Of a DNA stretch of 64,000 nucleotides, positions 10,815 through 22,307 are shown piece by piece. The first letter of the stretch is position 1. Every line of letters starts with the position of its first letter. Source of the stretch: Auanema rhodensis. Its lineage: Eukaryota; Nematoda; Chromadorea; Rhabditida; Rhabditidae. The stretch covers positions 12,338,001-12,402,000 of the forward strand of contig OZ059895.1 in NCBI GenBank assembly GCA_964057225.1, given 5' to 3'. Under the pieces are notes generated by a model. It was given only the letters and a program-made list of their open reading frames with translations. It ran no database searches and had not been told where the DNA came from. The position numbers were made by a program, and so were the translations under genes.

Positions 10815-12077
10815 AGTAGAGAGCCATGCCGAATTTACTAACCACGCCCCCAAACAGTTGCTAAAAACATACTTTTGAGGGCGTCAGCTGCTAAAAACAT
10901 ACTTTTGGGGGCGTCAGCTGTCAAAATCATATTTTTGGCGTCAGCTGTCAAAAATATACTTTTCCTCCCGAGGCAGGCTCTCGAGCCTGCGCATGGATCA
11001 AAATGCATGATTTTAAATCTTTTTTAAATTTATTTTTTAATGTATTATTTTAAATGAATTTTTATTATTTATATATTTGTTAATTGTATTTGTAAATATT
11101 TTTAAAATTATTTCTTTTTAAATGTATTTTTAATATTTCTATATGTTTTAAATATTATTATTTAATTATTTCTTTTTAAATGTATTTTATATATTTTTAA
11201 AATATTATTAAAATTATCTCCTTTTAAATGTATTTTTAATATTTATACATTTGAATAAATTTTTTAATATATATTGTTTTTGTTTTAATTTATAAAATTT
11301 GAATAAATATAAATCTAATTAATATGTTCACCGTACCTCTTATGGGTTAATCAATGGAACTCATATCGAAGGTTAATTTGATAAGAAGTACTAAATATTT
11401 AAACTAAATTTAATGAAACACTTATCGAAGGTTAATTCGATCAGATATATTTTATATATTTATTTTTTAATTTTATTTGTTTACATTGTTTATAGATTGT
11501 GTTTATTATAGTTTATAATTATTAATTTAATTTTTAAAACGTTTGTTGTTTATCTAGGCGAACCATTTTGTTCACCGTACCTCTTATGGGTAATTCAATG
11601 GAACACATATCGAAAGTTAATTCGATAAGAACGATATGGAATACAAAAGTTAATGGAACACATATCGAAGGTTAATTCGATAAGAACGATATGAAATACA
11701 ACACAAATTGTTCATAAAACTATGATAAATAGCTGTACACCACATGTACCAAGTTGTCTAATATTTTCAAATTACATGAAAGTATAGTTTAAAGAACCTT
11801 TTTTTTTTAATTTTATATTAGTATATTCTAATATACTAACTCAATAAAACACATATCGAAGGTTAATTCGATAGGATTCACAAACAATTGTGTTGTTTCC
11901 AATGGAACACATATCGAAGATTAATTCGATAAGATCGTTAAAACAGGTGCGCTGACCCACACATGTACCACATGGCAAAAGTTTTGTTCATAAAAATATG
12001 ATAAATAGCTGTTCAGCACAAGTACCCATAACGTTGAAGAATACTTATTATGCCAAGGGGTCATGGGTATATACTTT
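10815..12077 (+). repeat. Polinton left terminal inverted repeat
   Basis: The first about 630 bp match the reverse complement of the right end closely. After about 11440 the left side has some 485 extra bp before the match resumes at about 11925 (GATCGTTAAAACAGGTGC) and runs to about 12077. Near the tip it has three tandem GGCGTCAGCTG units and the hairpin GCAGGCT-CTCG-AGCCTGC. AT-rich sequence fills 11000-11330. Confidence 0.9.
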
Positions 12078-12341
12078 TTAGTATCAAAAATGTTAATGGA
12101 ACACATATCGAATATCAATTCGATAAGATTGGTGAAACAGATACGTTGACCTACAATGAACCAAATGGCAAAGCACTTGTTCATTAAAGTATAACAAATA
12201 GCTGTATAGCATATGCATCAAGATTTCTAATATTCTCAAATTACGTGGAAAGAAGAGTATATAGAAAAAGTTTTAGTGTGTATATTACTAATATTCTGAT
12301 ACCCTAACTCAAAGAACACATATCGAAGATTAATTCGATAA
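11356..12341. repeat. Eight copies of a palindromic 30-bp motif
   Basis: Copies of (G)GAACACATATCGAAGGTTAA continuing TTCGATAAG start near 11356, 11414, 11600, 11654, 11845, 11903, 12097 and 12311. Each holds the inverted repeat ATCGAA-N6-TTCGAT. The right terminal repeat has only two copies (near 30325 and 30383). They lie just upstream of the polymerase gene and could be protein-binding sites; this is inference. Confidence 0.8.
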
Positions 12342-12574
12342 GATTGTTGAAACCGGTACGCTGACCACAACAATACATGCGTATTTATTAACAACGGATT
12401 GGCAACTGCCACTGTTGACAGCTGCAATATGATACAATGTTGAGTGTTGGCAACATTGTTACGTGACAATAAAACAACTGACTGTTCTTGCAATGAAGTG
12501 TAATATAAATGTGTAAAATGAAATATGGATAACTACCTCTCAGAGTTTGAATAATTTTATTCTAACAAGATACA

Positions 12575-15500
12575 ATGGCTGCTAACAGGTTGTGTTTTTT
12601 CCTATCTTTTTTTTTTATTAAAATATTTATTTTCAGTTATAAGCGTGTATGTGAAGAGTTGGGGTTCGATTATGAGGAAATTTATCAACTCAGGTAATTT
12701 AACAATATTTTTAAAATATACATCTTTGTTTTTTTTTAGTAAGCGCATAAAACTTACCGAGAGTGGTGGTGTTGAGCTGTGTGACCCCGCAATAACCACT
12801 TCCAATAGTGGTCCCTCGTCATCAAGGGTTATTGAAGTTATCACCTTGGATGACAGCGATAATGAGTAAGCTATCATATAATGAAAAAGCATGAAATTTT
12901 TTTTTTTTCAGAGAATGGAATCCCGAGATGCCATCAACTAGTGGAGAACAATTAGGAGGCGGTTCATCCTTCAACGATGTTTGTCAAATAAAGGTACGAG
13001 CTTTTAACCTTTTTTTTTTTCACATGTTACAATTCTTTTCACTCTATATCTTTTATTTGATTACATATCTTGAGCAATTTTGAATTCTGCCATCTATTTT
13101 TAAACAAATCATCATACATTTGGTGGCTTTTTGAAAAATAAAATAAAATCTTATCCCAAATCCATGCCATAATATCATTTATTAAATTTTTTTTCATTAA
13201 AATACACTTAAATTTAAATATTTTGATGCTCAAAAACTGACACATTTAAATATTTTGTATTTTTTAAATCATTTCACTCCATCTCTTTTATTTAATTTCA
13301 TATTTTAAACAATTTTAAATTTTTACCACTACTTTATAATTTTTATTTATTAAACTTTTTAATCATTAAATTACACTTAAATTTAAATATTTTGATGCGC
13401 AAAAACAGAAACATTTAAATATTTTGTTTTTTCTAAACCATTTCACTCCATCTATTTTAAACAATTTTATATTTCTACCACTATTTCATAATTTCATTTT
13501 TTAAATTTTTAATCATTAAAAAAAACATTTAAATTTCAATATTGTGATGCTCAAAAACTGAAACATGAAATTGATTTATATTTTCTAAGCCATTTCACTT
13601 CATCTCTTTTATTTAATCACATATCTTGAACAAATTTAAATTTCTATCACTTTTTCATAATTTCGTTTATTAAATTTTTAATCACTAAAAAACATTTAAA
13701 TTTCAATATTGTGATGCTCAAAAACTGAAACATTTAAATATTTTGTATTTTCTAAACCATTTCACTTCATCTCTTTTATTTATATATATTTTAAACAATT
13801 TTATAATTCTACTATTATTTAATTTTTATTTATTAAATTTTTAAACATTAAAAAAAAAATGATGCTCAAAAACTGAAACATTTAAATATTTTGTATTTTT
13901 CTAATCGTTTTGAAACAAACTAAACATATATTTGAAAACATTTCAATTAAATAAAAAATAACGACTATAACAAACAAAGAGACATAATAATTTTAAGCAA
14001 AAGATGAAACAATTCATATATATTCTTAAAACTATTTTTATTTAAACTTTTAAAAATAAAAATAAAAAAAAAACATGTAAACTGTTATAAATGTTGTTTA
14101 TTATAGTGGTCACACCGGCGCATAAAACGCACCGGTCGTTTTACCAACGTGGTCGTTCGATCGCTCACGTTCCCACACTTGGAAAATGTTGATGAACCAA
14201 TGCATGTTATCATGCCGCGGTTATTCAACGAATTCCTTGATCGTTGTCTTGCTGAAAGCGGTGTGCCTGATAAGCAAAAAGCCTTATTTTGTTTATCAAT
14301 TGAGCACCCTTCCTTTGAAAAGGGCTTCATATTTATGGACTTTCGTAGAAGGGAGCATCTGGATGGCGTAGCCATTATGAATGCTATCAGCAAGGTGCAG
14401 CAATCAAAACGAGAGGCTGTGATCAGCCAGGCAATGAATATTGAGATGTATGTGTTTGATGAAAGGCCAGCGCAGCCAAGCCTGATGCCTGGTGAAGGTA
14501 GAGTCGGGTTTTATTTTGACCCCGAACTCGAAATACCTGGAACCATTGCCAACACTGACTCACATTGTCTGGCTAGATCAGCAGTTGTGGGAATGTGGAA
14601 AGCTGACGAGCTGGCCACTGAAGATGGCGATGAGAAGCGAAGGCTGCAAAACCTTCGTCGCAATTACATCTTATTGCCAAATCAGCCACACCATATCAAT
14701 TTATTAAATAGGTGTGGTATTTCTGTAGATTTACCAAATTATAATTTAATTCATTTAAACATTATTGCCAGCTGTAATACAAACTATAAGTTTGTAGTAT
14801 ATGCTAGACCGCCTGGACAGCGTATGTACACTATCCAGAAAATATTTAATGAAGCGGCTAGCAAATTGGTAACACTAGGTTACCGAAATAATCACTATGA
14901 TTGTATTACAGCTGGTAGTCGTTCGAAAATTTTTGATGGTATTATATGTCAACACTGTAAGTTATCTTACAATACAGTGTTGCATAGATGTAAAGCCAAA
15001 TGTAAAAAATGCCACACCTATAATTGTAATGCGATGGGGAATGTGGTTGAGAGTAGCGTGAGGTGTGATAGTTGTAGAGTTTTGTTTAAAACTCAACAAT
15101 GCTTCGATAGGCATTTGCGAAAAGCCTGCCGAAAATTCAAGGTATTTTGTGAAAATTTAAAGTTGTACATAACAAGCTTAAATTCAGACATGTGTGGCGT
15201 GTGATCACTATCACATGGTCCGTGCTGATAGACCACACAATTGCAATGAAAAATTCTGCAAAAAGTGCGGTCAGACAAAGCCTGAAGAGCACTCTTGTTG
15301 TTGGGTTCCACCTAACGACAAGAAGAAGGCTCAGCTAAAAAAGAAGCAAGAAAAGTTCAAGGTTTGTATTTAACATCTTTACAAGTGTAATGCTTACTTG
15401 TTTAAGATTATATTTTATGACTTTGAAACAGTTGTGTTAAAAAACGGCACAAATGTTCATGAATATGCAGATGAACAATGGCCCAATATGGTTGTGTATA

Positions 15501-18339
15501 ACAAATTTTGTGAAAGTTGTATAGATGCCAATTCCTGTGAGAAATGCACAACCAAGGAGGGCCATTTTGGGTACCAACAAGGTAATAGTGAATGGTCTGT
15601 AACAGATCGTTTCCTTGATTGGTTACTCAACTTTTCTGAGAATGATAATGCAATTTTGATTGCGCACAACGGGTCGCGCTTTGACATACATTTCTTGGTG
15701 TCTAGGCTGATAAACCGTGGAATATATCCTGACCCCATTTTAAATGGGACCAAGATTATTAGCATGGTTGTCAAGCCATTAAGAGGTCAAAACATTAACC
15801 ATTTATGTTTTAAAGATAGTTATTTACTAGTGCCTTTACCCTTATCAGCGTTACCCAAGGCATTTGGTGTACCTGATATGAGTAAAGGACAATTTCCATA
15901 CCTCTTTAACCACCCAATAAATTATGGCAAAGTGCTACCATCCTTGCCGCCAAAGCATTACTATTGTACTGCTAGAATGAAAGCCGAAGACCTAGCTTCA
16001 TTCAATGTTTGGTATGAGGAGCGTAATCAAAGTGTGTTTGATTTTGATGAGGAGCTTCTGGAATATTGTAGGACAGATGTCCGTATTTTAACCAACTGTA
16101 TGAAAGTGTACATGAAGTTAGCCACCGCCACCACTGGCTGGAATCCTGTCATACAATGTATGACATTTGCCAGTTTCTCTTTATTCCAGGCAAGTTTTTT
16201 AAAATACAAGCATTTTCAAAACTAGTATATTACAGTTGAAAATGAACCACATTAAAGAGAACCAAGTGGGTATTCTGCCTGAGACTGGTTATTATGCCGG
16301 CCAGAAGCAGAGTATAATTGCCATAAAATACATAAAATGGCTAGAACACGGATTAGGCCGCCCATTAATGCATAAGCTTAATGGTGGTGAATTTGTTGTG
16401 AGAGTAGATGGCCAACGCTATCTACTTGATGCTTATGACAGTGTGGCTAATCACGGCTATGAGGTGAGTAATTTGTAATAAATGTAAAAAATGAAAAATT
16501 TTGTAGTTTAATGGCTGTATTTATCATGGTTGCCCCCAGTGCACCAACAAGACTGCTATTGCACCAGGCAGAAATGGTGAAACAATGGAAGAGGTAACCA
16601 ATACTTTTTTAAATCATTTTAAGCTGAAACATTTAGGTTTATGAAAAAACCATGAAAAGGCTTGAGGCTATTCAAAGCCAGGGCATTAGTGTAACCACTG
16701 TGTGGGAACACGAAATTACTGCTCAAATGTCATCAAATGAGCAAATGGCAAATTTTATGAAGGACACTGAGGTTGTAACTCGATTGGCACCTCGAGATGC
16801 CTTCACCGGCGGCCGAACTCAAACATATAAGCTTCTGGCCCAAGCTTCGGATAGATACTCACTAGAGTATGTGGACTTTTGTTCACTTTATCCATATGTA
16901 ACGGCATTTGATGCCTATTACCCTGTGGGTAATCCTAAAGTGATTACTGAGGGCTTTCAGAGTTTTGAGGCATGCTGCCCATACAAGGACCTTGTGAAAT
17001 GTGACGTGCTTGCACCCACAAATTTGTTGTATCCTGTATTAGGAACACGCATAGGCGGTAAATTAATTTTTACAAACTGCCGCACATGTGCAAACAGAGG
17101 CAAAAATGTAACATGCCCGCACCAAGATGATGAAGACGCTCGAAAGCTGCATCTGACTGTAACGCATGTAGAGCTCGAATGTGCCATACAGCGTGGCTAC
17201 AAAGTGCTTCATGTTTATGAGGTTTGGCACTGGGATGAATGGCAGCAAGGAGGCGTATTCAAGGATTTTGTACAAAAGTACATAAAAATTAAGCAAGAGG
17301 CATCGGGCTGGCCTAAGCCAAATATGACAGAGGCTGAAAAGGTATGTGTCATGAAAAGTATGGCATTAAATAGAATTTTACAGCTAAAATATCTCCAAGA
17401 GCACGAGGAGAACACTGGTGTTGCTCTGGAGAGCAACAAAATTGAAAAGAATGCGGCCATGCGTAGCATTGCCAAACTACAGCTGAATAGGTATGTAAAC
17501 TTTTAAAAATAAAAATTTACAACTTTGTTTATAGTGTATGGGGTAAAATGGGTCAAAGACCGGATAAAGCCCAAACCAAGATTATTGGTGTTGAGGATCC
17601 TGAAATTGGTAGGATCATAACTGATCCTGCAAGGGAACTCACGGGCTTCAAAATTGTGGACGATGTGGCGTACTGTACAACAGTGCCAGAGGACTCACAC
17701 TTGGCACCAGCGCCGTTTACAAATGTAGCCATAGCGGCTTATACAACCGCTCATGCAAGGCTACTATTGTATAAGGCAATGGAAAAAATTGGAAAGAACT
17801 TGGTGTATACAGGTAATTTTATACTTTGTATACAATTTAAACGTACATCATTTAGACACCGATTCTCTAATTTATTTAAAATGCCTCAATCAGCCTGATC
17901 CAATTGAGGATATGAAGGGTGAATGGTTAGGTAAACTAACCTCAGAAATACCCGATGGTTGGTCAATGGTGACCAAATTTGTTTCACCAGCTGCAAACGT
18001 TTATAGTTATGAGCTAGTAAATGCAGCTGGTCAGGTCAAGTATATCACCAAGGCAAAGGGAGTGGTAAGTATAAAAATATATCATTGAGAAACTTTTTAA
18101 AATTACAGACGCTGGACCACACGGCAGCCACCGTGGTAAACTATCAAAGTATGGAGCGATTGGTTCGAGGACTCGTGATGGATGGAGAAAAATTGGTTTT
18201 AAAAACCAAAACAACGTTATTAAAGAGGCAGCTTGGTGCCATATCCACGATGGACATGACAAAGAGTACCAAGGTCGTAATGGATAAACTTTGTTATCTA
18301 GACGATTTTAGTACTTTACCCTATGGTTTTTGTGAATAA
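12575..18339 (+). CDS. Polinton protein-primed DNA polymerase B
   Basis: Copies the element's DNA in protein-primed replication. Thirteen exons fit with consistent phases: 12575-12588, 12637-12693, 12740-12865, 12912-12993, 14107-15141, 15188-15361, 15407-16189, 16236-16463, 16507-16593, 16637-17490, 17535-17812, 17856-18064, 18109-18339, for 1385 residues with no stop. Exonuclease motifs: YDFET (about residue 500), HNGSRFDIHF (about 582) and YCRTDVRIL (about 718). Polymerase motifs: VDFCSLYPYV (about 940), LNSVWGKMGQR (about 1147) and YTDTDSLIY (about 1239). Exons 5-6 carry Cys-rich zinc-ribbon-like clusters. The N-terminus has VIEVITLDDSDNEE, a SUMO-interaction-like motif. Intron 7 has a GC donor (16190-16191) and intron 6 a TTTAAG acceptor. 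Most introns are about 44 bp. The gene appears intact although neighbouring capsid genes are broken. Confidence 0.93.
12994..14106 (+). repeat. Long repetitive intron of the polymerase gene
   Basis: A 1.1-kb AT-rich intron made of about five degenerate tandem units of roughly 150-170 bp, each with GATGCTCAAAAACTGAAAC followed by ATTTAAATATTTTGTATTTT and CATTTCACTTCATCTCTTTT. It is flanked by a GTACGAG donor and a TTATTATAG acceptor. No coding sequence seen. Confidence 0.8.
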
Positions 18340-18910
18340 TTTTTAATATATTTGAATTTATAAATTTTATTATTGCGTGTATATTTGTATATGGTTGTAT
18401 TTATAGATTTTTATGTATAGTTGTATTAATAAATTTTATTCTTCTCATCAAATGTTTTAAAGAGTTTATTACATACATTACAAACTGGTATCAATATATG
18501 GAGCACGATTGTTGTCAATTGAAAGAATAGAGTCATATTCTGCATAAACAATAGCATATAAACCCTCTTGCGGCGTTTGTTGACCAAATTCCAATTTCAG
18601 GGCCACATTACCTTGTCGTATAACATCAAATAACTCAGACGAGTGTACAGTCGGTGAAATATCAAATACAAAAAATGTGAAGCCGGTTTTATACATTGCT
18701 GGTGTAATACCATTGGATGAACCTGTACGACCAAGGCCCAAACCTTCCAACATGTCAATATATGCTGTGGCATAGGAAGAACGCCATTCTAAATTATAAG
18801 GGCGGGTAGGTGGCTGCATTATCTATATATCTATCCGCATAATAGCCTGATATGGCAAGTTTGCTCTCTTTAACATCGTTGCTATACATTAGAATATTCT
18901 CAATATATGT

Positions 18911-18939
18911 TTTTTTATTTATTTATTTATTTATTTATT
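18911..18939 (-). repeat. (AAAT)n 3' tail of the non-LTR element
   Basis: Plus strand reads T7 then (ATTT)n; on the minus strand this is the short tetranucleotide repeat that ends CR1-like elements instead of poly(A). Confidence 0.9.
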
Positions 18940-19427
18940 CGTTCTATATCACAGATTCTTGATAATCAAAAGCTTATTGTGAACGTAGGTATACTGCGAA
19001 AAAGCATCTTACAATATGAACTGGGGAAAGTAAATTAAAAATTACAATCAGAAAAATTAGAAAAAGGATGAAAGTGGTAAATAGTTGTATAATAGAATAG
19101 ACTAGAATACAAGAAATATAACATAACGATATTGAAGCATATGAGATTCTATTACTATTTCTCAGCAGTTTGTGAAAACAAAAACAGATTATGTTCAGCA
19201 AAGTTTGATGAACTGACTCTTTAAATATAGCTGATCAGGTGCGGTGGAACTCAGAAATGAGTCAAGCCCGTTCTAATAGCAAAGAGAAAAACTGTTACTC
19301 ATTGCTACGACTGATGTTGATACAGTATAGATGACAGTAGCAGTCTGGCAGAAAAAAAAAGTAAGAAAAGAACCTTGTATGATAATTGAAAAGAAAACGA
19401 TGATACAGATTAAAAAAAAAATAATGG

Positions 19428-22307
19428 TCACGATAAAATATGAGACAAGATATGTTTCCGGAAAGAATGTTTTGTACGAAGGCTGACTATGGCTTCAGGA
19501 AGAGAGTTCCATAGATTTACAGTTCTGTATTCAATTCCATTCCTTGTTTCTGTCCTCCATAGAGTAGGATGAGCTAGATTCCATTGGTGTCTGCGCAGAG
19601 AATTCAGATTCTTGATAATGAAAAAAGATTGTGAGTTTCCTGTGGCTTCTATTGTTATATGAGCAAAATAGAACAATAGATCAGAAAGAACCCTCCTAGT
19701 TATCAGATCTTCAGTTTTAAGATAAGATAGCTGATCTTTGTAAGTTAGGTCAAGACCGGCTCGGCCAAAGATTGCTTTAAAAAACTTTTTCTGAACTTTT
19801 TCTATTCGTTGTTTGCCTGCAATGTTCTGTGGTGACCAGATAACTGATCCATATTCAAGTATGGGTCGGACGTAACAGCTGAAAAGTTTGAACAATAATT
19901 TAGGACATTTAGAGTAGAAACAACGGAGAATAGTTCGGCATTTGACGGCCGCAATACTACAAATTGAATTAATGTGTTTTTCGAAAGACAAGTTATTTTC
20001 CGTCCAAATACCCAGATCTTTGTATGCAGATACTATAGAGAGAGATGAATCGCCAAAAGTGAAATTAGTAATGTTGTGATAATTAGATGATTTGTTAGAG
20101 ACAATCATTACTTTAGATTTTTCGGTGTTGACTTTCATTTTGTTATCATGACACCATTTGTAAAGAGAATTAAGAGCATTTTGAAGGCTCTCAGGGTTAC
20201 AACTATGAAGTTTTAGATCATCAGCATATAAAATGGGATGAACATCGGATGTGAATAAGGAAGTTATGTCGTTTATGTAAAACAGAAACAGTAGAGGGCC
20301 AAGAACCGTTCCTTGAGGAACCCCACATGTAAGACTAACAGGGTCGGATAGACTTTTGTTGATGAGTACAGAGTAAGAACGGTTTTGGATAAAAGATCCA
20401 AGAAAATTAAGAAGAGACCCACGAATTCCAATAGATTTCAATTTTGCAAAGAGAATGGAGTGATCAATGAGATCGAATGCTTTTGAGAAATCAATAAACG
20501 CAACAAAAACTGTATTTTTATCATCAATAAGTGATCTCCATTTGATATGGCTGGAAACAAGGGCTGTTACAGTGCTGCGTTTAGGAAGAAAAGCGTGCTG
20601 AACATTGGAAATGCTGCCCGAGGATACACCAAAATGAAGAAGGGGAGATCGAATAAGTCGTTCAAAGACTTTAGATAAACTTGGGGTTAGTGAGATTGGA
20701 CGGTAATTAGAAGGATCAGAAGGGTTGCCTTTCTTGAAAACCGGACGTATCCAAGCTGTTTTCCAGTCAGGAGGACAAGAAGAAAAAACAAGGAGGTTAT
20801 GAAAAATAAACGAGAGAGGATTGCAGAGGGTGCCTGCACATTGTTTGAGAAAATAGTACGGAATTCCATCCGGAGAAGTAGATGCGCGCGAAGGAAGGTG
20901 AGAAAGAATGTTGAAAACCTTTTCAGGGGAGATGTCGATGAAGTCAATGACTGATGGAGAGTAATTGAGAAGATGAGAGTAAGTGGAAGATGAAGAGGAT
21001 TTGACAGCAAAGACGGAGGAAAAAATTTCAGCTTTGTCTACGTCAGAGAAAACCAAAGTTTCGTTGATTTGTAGAGTAGGGATATCAGAAGAGTCTTTAC
21101 CAAGTCGTTCGCGACAGAATTGAAAAAATGCTTTTGAATTGTTGGTAGAAGCTATGTTGTTTTCATCAATGGCAGATTTGAGTTTGATGAGTTTATCTAA
21201 GGTGACAGATAGCTTTTTGCGAAGAAGCTCATCCTGAGCGAAAAGAGAGTTGCTTAACCGGTTAACACGATTGTTAAGTTTCTGAATGTCACGATCAAGT
21301 TTTTTTCTTTTCTTTGCCTTTTTGAATGGGACACAGCTTTGAATTATTGATTGGACAATTGCAATAAACTTAGAATAGGAAGTTATAGCGTTTAGACCAC
21401 ATAATTCAGTAGCGAAGTCAATGCCAGCTAAAAGGCTATTTATTTTACCATAATCGGCCGAGAAAAAGTTACGACTAGAAAAAGAGGAAGAGAGAGAGGA
21501 GGGCCTGGAAGTAGCAACTTTGTTGATTTGAGCAAATGTGAGAGGATCCAAAATAATGTTGAAGAAAACCGAGTAATGATCAGATTGGCCAAGAGGGCTA
21601 TTGCGAGAAATGTTCTCTACACAGTGAACACTGTTGGTGATAATGTAATCCAAGATGTTTTTACCTCTGGTTGGGAAAGTAACTAATTGACTGGATGAAG
21701 ACTGTTGAAGAAAGTTGAGAATAGATGAAGTAGAGGGGGAACTGCTTGACGAATGGATGAGATCCCAGTCAATGTGAGGGAAATTAAGATCGCCTGTTAA
21801 GAAAAACCTGCGGTTCGAGATAAGAGTTTGAAATTCGGTTAGAAAAAATAGAAAGTCAGAGTGCTGAGATGATGGAGAACGATAGCAGATTGAGAAAACG
21901 ACGTCAGAAGGTATAATGAGAACATTTAGGTATTGAACAGTTGATTGAGAAGGAGAGCATGAGAGAAGACGACTATTAATGTGTTTTGTAATATAGAGGA
22001 GGACTCCTCCTCCTCGAGAAGTTGATCTGTCATCACGGAAAATACAGTAAGAATCTCTCAAAGGAAGGGAGCTAGAGTTGAAATCAGGAAACAGCCAGGT
22101 CTCAGATATAGCAATAATGTCTGGACAGAGAGTCGAATAAACAATTGGTATTAAGTGTAATTTATTGACAATAGATCGTGCGTTATAACAAGAGACTGTA
22201 ATTTTACTACATGCAGCAGTAGAGATTGTTGATTGGAAATTAACGAAAGGATGTTTGGCTGGGCAGATTGGACGGGGAATTAGGCAAAGTAGATGTATTT
22301 CTAACAA
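19428..22307 (-). CDS. Non-LTR retrotransposon ORF2: endonuclease and reverse transcriptase
   Basis: 959 codons. The N-terminal apurinic-type endonuclease domain includes SCYNARSIVNKL, AISETWL, RGGGVLLYI, TGDLNFPHIDW and QSDHYSVFF (about residues 40-250). The reverse transcriptase domain follows (about 500-790) with RPISLTPSLSKVFERLI, FVAFIDFSKAFDLIDH, GVPQGTVLGPLLFLFYIND and the catalytic YADDLKLH. A C-terminal thumb-like region follows. The enzyme nicks target DNA and primes cDNA synthesis from it. No RNase H domain is evident, which fits CR1/Jockey-type elements. The first ATG lies inside the end of ORF1, so translation probably depends on reinitiation or a later start near residue 36. Intact. 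Confidence 0.93.
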   Translation of the reverse strand: MLEIHLLCLIPRPICPAKHPFVNFQSTISTAACSKITVSCYNARSIVNKLHLIPIVYSTLCPDIIAISETWLFPDFNSSSLPLRDSYCIFRDDRSTSRGGGVLLYITKHINSRLLSCSPSQSTVQYLNVLIIPSDVVFSICYRSPSSQHSDFLFFLTEFQTLISNRRFFLTGDLNFPHIDWDLIHSSSSSPSTSSILNFLQQSSSSQLVTFPTRGKNILDYIITNSVHCVENISRNSPLGQSDHYSVFFNIILDPLTFAQINKVATSRPSSLSSSFSSRNFFSADYGKINSLLAGIDFATELCGLNAITSYSKFIAIVQSIIQSCVPFKKAKKRKKLDRDIQKLNNRVNRLSNSLFAQDELLRKKLSVTLDKLIKLKSAIDENNIASTNNSKAFFQFCRERLGKDSSDIPTLQINETLVFSDVDKAEIFSSVFAVKSSSSSTYSHLLNYSPSVIDFIDISPEKVFNILSHLPSRASTSPDGIPYYFLKQCAGTLCNPLSFIFHNLLVFSSCPPDWKTAWIRPVFKKGNPSDPSNYRPISLTPSLSKVFERLIRSPLLHFGVSSGSISNVQHAFLPKRSTVTALVSSHIKWRSLIDDKNTVFVAFIDFSKAFDLIDHSILFAKLKSIGIRGSLLNFLGSFIQNRSYSVLINKSLSDPVSLTCGVPQGTVLGPLLFLFYINDITSLFTSDVHPILYADDLKLHSCNPESLQNALNSLYKWCHDNKMKVNTEKSKVMIVSNKSSNYHNITNFTFGDSSLSIVSAYKDLGIWTENNLSFEKHINSICSIAAVKCRTILRCFYSKCPKLLFKLFSCYVRPILEYGSVIWSPQNIAGKQRIEKVQKKFFKAIFGRAGLDLTYKDQLSYLKTEDLITRRVLSDLLFYFAHITIEATGNSQSFFIIKNLNSLRRHQWNLAHPTLWRTETRNGIEYRTVNLWNSLPEAIVSLRTKHSFRKHILSHILS

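Noticed and set aside
13039..13245. Small minus-strand frame in the polymerase intron
   Set aside because: Lies in AT-rich tandem repeats, no domain, not maintained between repeat units.
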